DNA of 46,696 nucleotides, from NCBI GenBank assembly GCA_910577735.1, contig CAJTOO010000026.1:289-46984 (forward strand), read 5' to 3'. Shown piece by piece: positions 32,029 to 39,890 of the stretch. Both the position numbers and the translations under genes were made by a program. Below the pieces are notes generated by a model. The model searched no databases. It was not told the DNA's origin and saw nothing but the letters and a program-made list of their open reading frames with translations. The stretch's first letter is position 1. The number at the start of each line of letters is the position of its first letter. Source of the stretch: an uncultured Lachnospiraceae bacterium. GTDB taxonomy: Bacteria > Bacillota > Clostridia > Lachnospirales > Lachnospiraceae.

Positions 32029-34476
32029 ATGAACAAGGATAAGAAATTATATATGATAGGAAATTCACATATTGATCCCGTGTGGATGTGGCGGTGGCAG
32101 GAGGGATTTCAGGAAATCAAAGCCACCTTCCGTTCCGTGCTGGACCGGATGAAAGAATATGAGACGTTTATTTTTACAGGCAGTTCCGCTTCCTTCTATG
32201 AATGGGTGGAGGAAAATGATCCGGCCATGTTTGAGGAAATAAAAGAGCGTGTAAAAGAAGGCCGTTGGATCATCGTGGGCGGCTGGTGGATCCAGCCGGA
32301 CTGCAATGCGCCATCAGGTGAGTCCTATGTGCGACAGGGACTTTACGGGCAGAAATATTTTGAGGATAAATTCGGTGTGAAAGCGGTGTGCGGCTATAAC
32401 GTGGACAGCTTTGGCCATAACGGGAATCTGCCGCAGATTCTGAAGAAATCGGGCATGGATTATTATGTGTTCATGCGTCCGGGCAGACATGAAAAGGGTG
32501 TGGACGGGGAAACTTTCCTGTGGAAATCCGCAGATGGTTCACAGGTGAAGGCTTTCCGGATTCCTTTTGAGTACTGTACCTGGCCGGAGGAAATCGAGGA
32601 ACATGTAAAGCGGTGCGCAGGGGAAATCAAGAATCCCGGCAACGGTATCATGTGCTTTTACGGTGTAGGCAATCATGGCGGCGGTCCTACCAAAAGGAAC
32701 ATCGAAAGTATTCTGGACATGAATAAGAGAGAGGATATGCCGGAGTTGATTTTTGCTTCCCCGGTAGATTACTTTCAAGATGTGGAGCAGTCGGACAGAG
32801 TCCTTCCCGTGTTAACAGGAGAGCTGCTTCATCATGCCAGCGGCTGTTACAGCGCCCATTCCGAGGTGAAGAATCTGAACAGAAAGGCAGAAAACAGGCT
32901 CCGCATGGCAGAAAAGTTCTCTGTCATGGCAAAGACTCTGTCTTCCGGGAAGTATGACAAAGAAGAACTGACCAAGGCGTGGAAAATAGCACTGTTCAAC
33001 CAGTTCCATGATATTCTGGCAGGCACCAGCTTAGAGGAAGCTTATGTGGACGCCAGAGAAGATTATGATTATGCGCTGCATATAGCAGGCAGACAGTTAA
33101 ACAGTGCCATACAGTCTATCAGTTGGAACATCGACATTCCTATGGAGGAGGGGATGAAGCCTCTGGTGGTGATGAACCCCAACCCCTTTGAAACCATGGC
33201 GGAGGTGGCAGTAGAATCCCTTTCCCTGAAGGACCATACCGTGCTTCTGGATGAGGAGGATAACCAGATTCCCTATCAGCTTGTCCAGTCCAAAGCTTCC
33301 AGCAACGGAAGATGCCGGATTGTCTTCGTGGCGAAGCTGCCGTCTCTGGGCTATCGTACCTATCGCTTTGCCGTGCGGCAAAAGGGAAAGCAGTTTGAAA
33401 ATGTAAGCTCGACCCAGACCAGTGCGGAAAATAAATGGTTCTCGGTTAAATTTGATGAAAAGGGCTATATTTCTTCCCTGGTGAAAAAGAATGACGGAAC
33501 AGAATACTTCTCCGCTCCCGCGGCAGTGCCGGTGGTGATTAAGGATGAGAGCGATACCTGGTCTCATGGGGTGCGTCTTTTCAATGAAGAGATCGGACGA
33601 TTTGAGGCAGTGAAGATACAGCGCATCGAGAACGGCCCTGTGAAGGCAGTGATCCGGGTGACCAGTGTGTATGGTAATTCCAGAATGTTTCAGGATTTCT
33701 CCATTTATAAGGAACTGGATTTTATTTCCGTGGAAACTACAGTGGACTGGCATGAGAAGATGTCCATGCTGAAACTGCGGTTCCCCATGCATATGAATTA
33801 TTTAAGGGCCAGTTATGAAATCCCCTACAGCGTTGCCCAGAGGGAGCCGAACGGGGAAGAATTCCCGGTGCAGACCTGGTTTGATCTGGAAGGGGCTGCC
33901 CCCGGATTAGACACCATGATTCACGGCCTTTCTATCCTCAATGACGGCAAATTTGCGGCAGACACAGCAGGAAAGAACGGGGAACTGACGATACTCAGAA
34001 GCCCGATATATGCCCAGCATGAGCCCTATGTACCGGATTGTGAACTGGAATATGTCTATCTGGATCAGGGTGTGCAGACCTTCACCTACGGTCTTTATCC
34101 TCACGACGGAAGCTGGGAAGAGGCAGATACCGTCAAGCGGGCAAAGATTCTGAATGAAAAGCCCATTGCGCTGTTTGAAACCTATCATAAAGGACAACTT
34201 CCCCAGAAGGGCTCCTTCCTGCAGGTGAGCGAGGACAATATCTTTGTGGAAGTGCTAAAGGAAGCGGAGGATGGAAGCGGAGATATCATTTTGAGGGCTT
34301 ATGAGGCAGCAGGCAGGAATACATCGGCAGAATGTACGATACCTTCTCTGGGAAGAGAATTTACCCTTTCTTTTACGCCCTTTGAGATTAAAACGGTACG
34401 CCTTTCACAAGGAAAAGAAGCAGTCTGCAACAACATGCTTGAAGAGGGAACGGAGAGTATGCCTGCGCGTTTATAA
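32029..34476 (+). CDS. Alpha-mannosidase, glycoside hydrolase family 38 (second copy)
   Basis: An 815-residue cytoplasmic enzyme starting four bases after the oxidoreductase stop. GH38 landmarks: His14 and Asp16 in GNSHIDPVW, nucleophile Asp126 in NVDSFGHN, NHGGGPT (about 220), and FNQFHDILAGTS (about 325). It aligns end to end with the GH38 at 16323, with the first 130 residues very similar, including identical motif positions; they differ at the substrate-side loop (RPRLDTPVFTW against RPGRHEKGVDGETFLW). The two copies mark the start and end of the locus and probably serve different linkages or sugars. No secretion signal, so the substrate must be imported. Confidence 0.93.
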   Translation: MNKDKKLYMIGNSHIDPVWMWRWQEGFQEIKATFRSVLDRMKEYETFIFTGSSASFYEWVEENDPAMFEEIKERVKEGRWIIVGGWWIQPDCNAPSGESYVRQGLYGQKYFEDKFGVKAVCGYNVDSFGHNGNLPQILKKSGMDYYVFMRPGRHEKGVDGETFLWKSADGSQVKAFRIPFEYCTWPEEIEEHVKRCAGEIKNPGNGIMCFYGVGNHGGGPTKRNIESILDMNKREDMPELIFASPVDYFQDVEQSDRVLPVLTGELLHHASGCYSAHSEVKNLNRKAENRLRMAEKFSVMAKTLSSGKYDKEELTKAWKIALFNQFHDILAGTSLEEAYVDAREDYDYALHIAGRQLNSAIQSISWNIDIPMEEGMKPLVVMNPNPFETMAEVAVESLSLKDHTVLLDEEDNQIPYQLVQSKASSNGRCRIVFVAKLPSLGYRTYRFAVRQKGKQFENVSSTQTSAENKWFSVKFDEKGYISSLVKKNDGTEYFSAPAAVPVVIKDESDTWSHGVRLFNEEIGRFEAVKIQRIENGPVKAVIRVTSVYGNSRMFQDFSIYKELDFISVETTVDWHEKMSMLKLRFPMHMNYLRASYEIPYSVAQREPNGEEFPVQTWFDLEGAAPGLDTMIHGLSILNDGKFAADTAGKNGELTILRSPIYAQHEPYVPDCELEYVYLDQGVQTFTYGLYPHDGSWEEADTVKRAKILNEKPIALFETYHKGQLPQKGSFLQVSEDNIFVEVLKEAEDGSGDIILRAYEAAGRNTSAECTIPSLGREFTLSFTPFEIKTVRLSQGKEAVCNNMLEEGTESMPARL

Positions 34477-34514
34477 TGCAGATTGCATTACCGCAATGCA
34501 GAATGGGGGCATTT

Positions 34515-35492
34515 ATGGAAGGAATTGTTGTAAAAAACCTGACGCGGGATTTTGCATACTACGAAAAAGAAGCGGGCATGAAAAGTTCTGTGAAAAATTT
34601 GTTCCATAGGACGAAGCAGGTTCGGCATGCGGTGAAAAATATCTCTTTTGAAATACAAAAAGGAGAAATGGTGGGCTTCCTGGGGCCAAATGGCGCGGGC
34701 AAGACAACAACCATCAAAATGCTTTCCGGTATTTTGTATCCCACTTCCGGTGAAGTACAAGTGAACGGTTATGTGCCCTGGGAGAGGAAGAAGGAATTCA
34801 AGAAGCAATTCGCTTATGTGGCCGGGCAGAAATCCCAGTTGTGGGTCAATCTGCCGGCGGTGGATTCCTTTGCCCTGAATAAAAGCATTTATGAAATACC
34901 GGATGCACAGTACAGGCAGACACTTGACGAACTGGTAGAGCTGTTCGGCGTACAGGAGTTTCTGAAGGTACAGGTTCGGCGGTTATCTCTGGGCGAGCGC
35001 ATGAAGATGGAAATGATTGCAGCCCTTCTCCACAGACCGAAAATCATTTTACTGGATGAGCCCACAATCGGCCTGGACTTCATTGCACAAAATAATATCC
35101 GCCAGTTCCTGAAAGACTATAACCGCAAGAACGGAGCAACAATGCTGCTGACGAGTCACTATCTGAAGGATATTGAAGAATTATGCCGCAGAACGATGGT
35201 GATCAGCCATGGCGATCTGGTCTATGATGGAACCCTGGAACAGATTCAGGATATCTTTTCTAAAAAGAGAATCCTGCATGTTCATTGGAATAGTCCGGTG
35301 CAGAAAGAAGCTCTGTTCTTATTGGGGACGGTGAAAAGCTGGGAGCCGATGAAGGCGGCGCTTGAGGTCGATGACACAGCCGTGGCCCAGACCATACACA
35401 GATTATTTACCATGTTTTCCGTTGGAGACATTGGCATTGAGGCAGCACCGCTGGAGGAGAGCATAGCCCGCCTCTATGAGCAAGGTGCATAG
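34515..35492 (+). CDS. ABC-2 type exporter ATP-binding protein
   Basis: A 325-residue ATPase. GPNGAGKTT is Walker A, LSLGERMKMEM the signature, IILLDEP Walker B, TSHYLKDI the switch His. The C-terminal 80 residues form an accessory domain as in drug/antibiotic-type exporters. The start at ATG 34515 (MEGIVVKNL) follows GGGGG; the ATG 34476 that overlaps the GH38 stop has no ribosome site. Two six-helix permeases follow, giving a complete three-gene exporter. Only 38 bases separate it from the carbohydrate locus, so co-transcription is possible but a functional link is not shown. Confidence 0.88.
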   Translation: MEGIVVKNLTRDFAYYEKEAGMKSSVKNLFHRTKQVRHAVKNISFEIQKGEMVGFLGPNGAGKTTTIKMLSGILYPTSGEVQVNGYVPWERKKEFKKQFAYVAGQKSQLWVNLPAVDSFALNKSIYEIPDAQYRQTLDELVELFGVQEFLKVQVRRLSLGERMKMEMIAALLHRPKIILLDEPTIGLDFIAQNNIRQFLKDYNRKNGATMLLTSHYLKDIEELCRRTMVISHGDLVYDGTLEQIQDIFSKKRILHVHWNSPVQKEALFLLGTVKSWEPMKAALEVDDTAVAQTIHRLFTMFSVGDIGIEAAPLEESIARLYEQGA

Positions 35493-35505
35493 GGAGGTGC
35501 GGGAT

Positions 35506-36306
35506 ATGGGGAAATATAAGACTGTCTTTTTTGTGGGAGTTTCTCATTCCATGGAATATCGCTTTGACTTTTTTATGAGCCTGCTTAGTACTGTGTTTCC
35601 GATCATCATGCAGGTGTTTATCTGGGTTTCCATGTATGGAAGCAGCGGCGGCGATGCTATGTACGGCTACACATTTCCCCAGATGATCATGTATGTGGTT
35701 GTGGCAGGGGCAGTGAGTAAATTTACCAACACGGGCATAGAGTACATGGTGAACGAGGATATTCACAGCGGCGGGATTGCCGGATATCTGGTGCGCCCTG
35801 TGAATTATATCGGCTTTCGTCTATGTGATATCCTGGGCAATAAGTTTGCTTCCATGATCACCATGGTGTTTGTGACCATGGGGGCATTGCTGCTTTTGTT
35901 TTTAACAGTGGATTTTGTGGTGCCGCCTGCCGCGGTGATCTTGTTCTTCCCATCATTGGCGCTGGCGGCTGTGCTTAATTTCTTTATTTTCTTTTGTCTG
36001 AGCACATTGGCCTTCTGGCTTACAGAAATCGGGAACTTCTTTCATGCCATGAGCGTAGTGATCATGGTGATGAGCGGCGGTGTATTTCCGGTATCGGTGT
36101 TTGGCAGTACCTATGAAGATATCAGCAGATATATTCCGCTGACGTATACCGTTAATTATCCCATCCGGATTCTGTCAGGAACGGTAGGAGTCTGGGAAGC
36201 AGCGGAAGTGCTCTGCGTGCAGCTTATCTGGATTTTTATGTTAGCGGTATTGGGAAGATTCTGCTGGCATTTGGGATTAAAAAAGTATGTTGCGGTAGGT
36301 GGATAA
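35506..36306 (+). CDS. ABC-2 type permease, first subunit (PF06182-like)
   Basis: A 266-residue protein with six hydrophobic helices. ATG 35506 (MGKYKTVFF) is chosen for its AGGGAGGTG site; ATG 35476 lies inside the ATPase gene and has none. Conserved family features include the cytoplasmic entry segment YLVRPVNYIGFRLCDILGNK and VFPVSVFG in the exit half. It pairs with the next permease as a heterodimer driven by the ATPase upstream. Confidence 0.8.
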   Translation: MGKYKTVFFVGVSHSMEYRFDFFMSLLSTVFPIIMQVFIWVSMYGSSGGDAMYGYTFPQMIMYVVVAGAVSKFTNTGIEYMVNEDIHSGGIAGYLVRPVNYIGFRLCDILGNKFASMITMVFVTMGALLLLFLTVDFVVPPAAVILFFPSLALAAVLNFFIFFCLSTLAFWLTEIGNFFHAMSVVIMVMSGGVFPVSVFGSTYEDISRYIPLTYTVNYPIRILSGTVGVWEAAEVLCVQLIWIFMLAVLGRFCWHLGLKKYVAVGG

Positions 36307-36354
36307 GATGATGAATAAGTATGCTGCTATGCGGCCCTGACAGGGAGATAATAG

Positions 36355-37161
36355 ATGAAAGAAAGACTGCATGAACTGAAATGGTATGTTAAGGTGGCGA
36401 TTCATTTCGGAAAGCTCTCTCTGCAATCCACTATGGAATATCCCCTGAATTTTGCATCCGGCGTCTGCGTTGAACTTGCTTATATGATGATCAAACTGGT
36501 GTATTTGTATGTGGTATTATCCACCGGCATGAAGGTGGGAAGCCTGACACCGGATATGGTCATCATTTTTGTGGGAACTTATATTTTTATGACAGGAGTC
36601 TGGATGCTCTTAAGCGGCGTCAACAGTATCCCGGAGCAGGTGGTCAGAGGAGATCTGGATCTGCTTATGACCAAGCCGGGATCGCTGCAGTTTCTACAGA
36701 CATTTGGAAAGTATAACTTTGCACTGGCGTTTCCCAATGCGGCAGTGGGAATATTTCTGATGGCAGGAGGTTGGAAGCGGTGCGCTATACCTGTGACCAT
36801 CAGTTATATCGGTGTTTTCGTGCTATATCTGGCAGCGGGCATTGTCCTGACCTATTCCTTTGGACTTATGGCGGCGCTTCTGGTGTTCTGGGTGACATCC
36901 TTAAACGCGGTAAGTACACTTTATGCGGCCCTTTGGGATTACAATAATATGCCGATGGAACTGTATCCTAAAGTGATCAAGCAGACAGGAACCTTCCTCC
37001 TGCCGATTTTCCTGGTGACAAACTGGTCCGGCATGGCGGTGCTTGGGAAACTGGATATGGTACAGATGATTTGGGGCATTGCGGTTCCGGTTTTTGCTTT
37101 TATATTGTCGAGACTTATGTGGAAAGCAGGAGTCAGGCGGTATACGAGCGCGAATGGTTAA
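36355..37161 (+). CDS. ABC-2 type permease, second subunit
   Basis: A 268-residue membrane protein with six helices, similar in layout to the previous permease: an entry segment with VVRGDLDLLMTKPGSLQFLQ corresponds to IHSGGIAGYLVRPVN there. ATG 36355 follows GGGAGATA. The substrate of this ATPase-permease-permease type is usually unknown (lipids, peptides or toxic cations). It is the last gene before guaA, which has its own promoter. Confidence 0.78.
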   Translation: MKERLHELKWYVKVAIHFGKLSLQSTMEYPLNFASGVCVELAYMMIKLVYLYVVLSTGMKVGSLTPDMVIIFVGTYIFMTGVWMLLSGVNSIPEQVVRGDLDLLMTKPGSLQFLQTFGKYNFALAFPNAAVGIFLMAGGWKRCAIPVTISYIGVFVLYLAAGIVLTYSFGLMAALLVFWVTSLNAVSTLYAALWDYNNMPMELYPKVIKQTGTFLLPIFLVTNWSGMAVLGKLDMVQMIWGIAVPVFAFILSRLMWKAGVRRYTSANG

Positions 37162-37247
37162 TCCTGCAGTTTCCGGACTGATAGGGGCAGAACAGGTGTG
37201 AAAAGGAACGAACCAGTATGCCCGAAATAGAGCTTAAAATAAATTCG

Positions 37248-37277
37248 TTGCTTTTCCGGGGAAGATTACTATATAAT
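37248..37277 (+). promoter_or_regulatory. guaA promoter
   Basis: TTGCTT (37248-37253), 18 bp, perfect TATAAT (37272-37277). The leader to the start codon is about 45 bases with no room for a purine riboswitch aptamer. Confidence 0.6.
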
Positions 37278-37327
37278 TAAGTAGCAACAACGGAACGGCA
37301 AAACGAAGGATGAGGAGGCTTTATCTT

Positions 37328-38620
37328 ATGAAACAGGATTTGATTGTCATTTTGGATATGGGCAGTACCAATAATACCGTGCTGGCCCGCGAAATTCGTG
37401 ATCTGGGCGTATACAGTGAAATACATCCGCATGATATTACCGTGGAGGAACTGAAGGCTTTAAAGAACGTAAAAGGCATACTGTTAAACGGTGGGGAAAA
37501 TCGTGTGGTTGACGGGCAGGAAGTGGAAGTCAGACCGGAATTATATGATATGGGTATTCCCATGATTTCCATAGAGTATCCGCAGTCGAAATGTAAGACA
37601 CAGCTTACCGGCCTTCCGGACAAGGAAACACTGAAAAAGTTTGTCTTTGAGGAGTGCGGGGCTGAGGCAAACTGGAATATGAAGAACTTTATTGAAGACC
37701 AGGTTGAGATCATCAGACAGCAGGTGGGAGACCGGAAAGTGCTTTTGGCGCTGTCAGGCGGTGTGGATTCCTCTGTGGTAGCGGCCATGTTGATCAAAGC
37801 CATCGGACAGCAGCTTGTCTGTGTGCATGTGAATCATGGACTGATGCGCAAAAACGAGTCTGAAAGCGTAGTAAAAGTGTTCCGCGATGAACTGCATGCA
37901 AATCTGATCTATGTGGACGCTTCCGAGCGCTTCCTTGGCAAGCTGGAAAATGTGGCAGATCCGGAGCAGAAGCGAAAGATTATCGGCGGGGAATTTATTC
38001 GTGTATTTGAAGAAGAAGCAAGGAAACTGGAGGGAATCGATTTCTTAGGGCAGGGAACCATTTATCCTGATATCATCGAGAGCGGCACGAAGACTGCCAA
38101 GATGGTAAAATCCCATCATAATGTGGGTGGTCTGCCGGAAGATTTAAAATTTGAACTGGTAGAACCCTTAAAGCAGCTCTTTAAGGATGAGGTGCGCGCT
38201 TGCGGCGTGGAACTGGGACTGCCTCATGAAATGGTATACAGACAGCCGTTCCCGGGCCCGGGCCTTGGCGTGAGATGTCTGGGAGCGATCACCAGAGACA
38301 GACTGGAAGCAGTCCGTGAGTCAGATGCGATTTTGCGGGAAGAATTTGCCAAGGCTGGGTTGGATAAGAAAGTGTGGCAATACTTTACGGTGGTTCCGGA
38401 CTTTAAGTCAGTGGGCATGAAGAATAATGCCAGGGTGTTCGAGTATATGGTGATTATTCGGGCCATCAACACGGTTGATGCGATGACGGCATCGGTTGAG
38501 AAGGTTGACTGGGATGTGCTGGAGAAGATTACAGAGAGGATTTTGGCAGAGGTTGAGAATGTGAACCGGGTCTGCTATGATATGAGTCCTAAGCCGCCGG
38601 CTACGATTGAGTTCGAGTGA
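37328..38620 (+). CDS. guaA: GMP synthase with a reduced, catalytically incomplete glutaminase domain
   Basis: A 430-residue protein (typical GuaA about 510-525). The synthetase half is complete: P-loop LSGGVDSS (142-149), VHVNHGLMRK, LGQGTIYPDIIESG, KSHHNVGGLPEDL, PFPGPGLGVRCLG, and the dimerisation end RVCYDMSPKPPATIEFE. The N-terminal amidotransferase domain is cut to about 110 residues: ILDMGSTNN and GVYSEIHPHD are recognisable, but the segment that normally reads G-I-C-Y-G is SIEYP, so the catalytic Cys is gone, and the part holding the His-Glu pair is missing. XMP amination must therefore use free ammonia or a separate glutaminase. ATG 37328 follows AGGAGG. The 3' end of guaA is a known integration site, and a mobilizable element begins just downstream. 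Confidence 0.9.
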   Translation: MKQDLIVILDMGSTNNTVLAREIRDLGVYSEIHPHDITVEELKALKNVKGILLNGGENRVVDGQEVEVRPELYDMGIPMISIEYPQSKCKTQLTGLPDKETLKKFVFEECGAEANWNMKNFIEDQVEIIRQQVGDRKVLLALSGGVDSSVVAAMLIKAIGQQLVCVHVNHGLMRKNESESVVKVFRDELHANLIYVDASERFLGKLENVADPEQKRKIIGGEFIRVFEEEARKLEGIDFLGQGTIYPDIIESGTKTAKMVKSHHNVGGLPEDLKFELVEPLKQLFKDEVRACGVELGLPHEMVYRQPFPGPGLGVRCLGAITRDRLEAVRESDAILREEFAKAGLDKKVWQYFTVVPDFKSVGMKNNARVFEYMVIIRAINTVDAMTASVEKVDWDVLEKITERILAEVENVNRVCYDMSPKPPATIEFE

Positions 38621-38744
38621 TGAAATGGGCTTTAAAAGCCTAGTATTTATGCGGAATGCAAGCAAATTTGTTTAGGAATCGGCAACGATTTGGCAACATT
38701 TTTCACATCACGCACTAAATAATTACATCAATGGCAGATGAAAA

Positions 38745-38793
38745 ACCTTGCTGATTTTCAGATATGAAAACTGAATATCGGCAAGGTCTTTTT
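38745..38793. terminator. Bidirectional terminator at the element boundary
   Basis: ACCTTGC (38745-38751) pairs with GCAAGGT (38781-38787), with an inner TTCAG/CTGAA helix. T5 follows on the plus strand and A5 precedes, so it serves the minus-strand XRE gene and readthrough from guaA. Confidence 0.75.
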
Positions 38794-38797
38794 ATGC

Positions 38798-39358
38798 TTA
38801 TTTCTGTTTTTTCTTTTTCGCTGTTTTCTTTTCTTCTTTCTCGATTTTCTGAAATTCCTCCATAAGCATATCGTTGACCGCCTGTGAGGGGACTTTCGCC
38901 CAATGATGCGAAGTGTCCAGTTCGGGGTACTTGTACCGCCACTGGTCGTATTCCTCTTTGGTAATCTCGCCCTGTTCCAGTTTGGTGGCTTGCTCCTGCC
39001 ATGCGTGGAACATATCAAACATGGACGTGTAAGCGGAATAGTCGGACTTGTCAAGGCGCAGGCAGATTTCCCCGTCAATCTCCCCGATTTTCAGCCCGTA
39101 CATATCTTCCAACGCAAAGAGCGTGTGCATAAGCCCGGTATAGGTATCAATATCCGGCACGGTGAGGGCGTGGGTGCTTACATCAAAGATACCCGCCATT
39201 TCTTTTACAAGGTCGTGCTTTGGTGTCCTCGCTTCGGTTTCATACTGTGCCATACGGACATCAGAGGTCTTTCCGAGAAAGCCGAGGATTTCGCCTAACT
39301 GTTTCTGTGTCATGCCCTTTCGGTTGCGGAAAAAGCGGATACGTTTGCCGATTGCCAT
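38798..39358 (-). CDS. XRE-family repressor of the integrative element
   Basis: A 186-residue protein. Residues about 5-65 are a Cro/C1-type helix-turn-helix (KRIRFFRNRKGMTQKQLGEI, RMAQYETEARTPKHDLVKEM). The remaining part is an unrecognised helical domain ending in a very basic Lys-rich tail. It is transcribed divergently from the excisionase-like gene across a shared control region with promoters for both, the standard layout of an immunity repressor controlling excision and transfer. Confidence 0.82.
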   Translation of the reverse strand: MAIGKRIRFFRNRKGMTQKQLGEILGFLGKTSDVRMAQYETEARTPKHDLVKEMAGIFDVSTHALTVPDIDTYTGLMHTLFALEDMYGLKIGEIDGEICLRLDKSDYSAYTSMFDMFHAWQEQATKLEQGEITKEEYDQWRYKYPELDTSHHWAKVPSQAVNDMLMEEFQKIEKEEKKTAKKKKQK

Positions 39359-39540
39359 AATAAAACCTCCGTTATTGTGAAGTGAGGTAAAGTCATGCCA
39401 GCTCGATTACGCTGTGCTTCATCTCACTGTGGCGGTGCGCCATATACGCCTGTCATAAACCAGTCTAGCGTGTGCAAGCACCCGCCGTCCTGTTTTCTGC
39501 CAGTCGTGCATGACTGTACTTAAACAAATCTGTTGAAGTT

Positions 39541-39569
39541 AGTATAACATGGTGCAATAGAAATAGCAA
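39541..39569 (-). promoter_or_regulatory. Promoter of the XRE repressor gene
   Basis: On the minus strand TTGCTA (39569-39564), 17 bp, TATACT (39546-39541). It faces away from the int promoter at 39613. Confidence 0.65.
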
Positions 39570-39612
39570 GAATAACTTAAATAAAAAAAGTTAAGATTTT
39601 CTTGAAAACCAC

Positions 39613-39641
39613 TTGACTTAACGGAATTTATTTAGTATCAT
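39613..39641 (+). promoter_or_regulatory. Promoter of the excisionase-integrase operon
   Basis: TTGACT (39613-39618), 17 bp, TATCAT (39636-39641). The -35 box lies inside CTTAA/TTAAG inverted elements, and CTTAAACAAA recurs near 39521 and 39651, flanking both promoters: candidate XRE operators. Confidence 0.6.
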
Positions 39642-39694
39642 AACCATATAGCTTAAACAAAAACAGTTAGAAATTGAAAGGAGAGGGTATCTGA

Positions 39695-39874
39695 ATGACA
39701 GAAAAATCATTTATGACAGTGGAGGAAGTGGCAGCGGAACTGCGTGTGTCGAAGTCAAAAGCCTATCAGATTGTAAGGGAACTGAACGCAGAAATGCAGA
39801 AACAGGGCTATCTGACGGTGGCAGGGCGTGTGAACGCTACATTTTTTCATAAAAAGGTATGTTACAGCGAATAG
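39695..39874 (+). CDS. Excisionase-like small helix-turn-helix protein
   Basis: A 59-residue protein (MTEKSFMTVEEVAAELRVSK, then SKAYQIVRELNAEMQKQGYL and NATFFHKKVCYSE), with a MerR/excisionase-type helix-turn-helix near the start and a C-terminal recognition wing. GGAGAGGG precedes the ATG. Coordinates are good to one base. It lies 16 bases before the integrase, as excisionases of Gram-positive elements do. It would direct the integrase toward excision. Confidence 0.75.
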   Translation: MTEKSFMTVEEVAAELRVSKSKAYQIVRELNAEMQKQGYLTVAGRVNATFFHKKVCYSE

Positions 39875-39890
39875 AAAGGAGATGGTTTAG

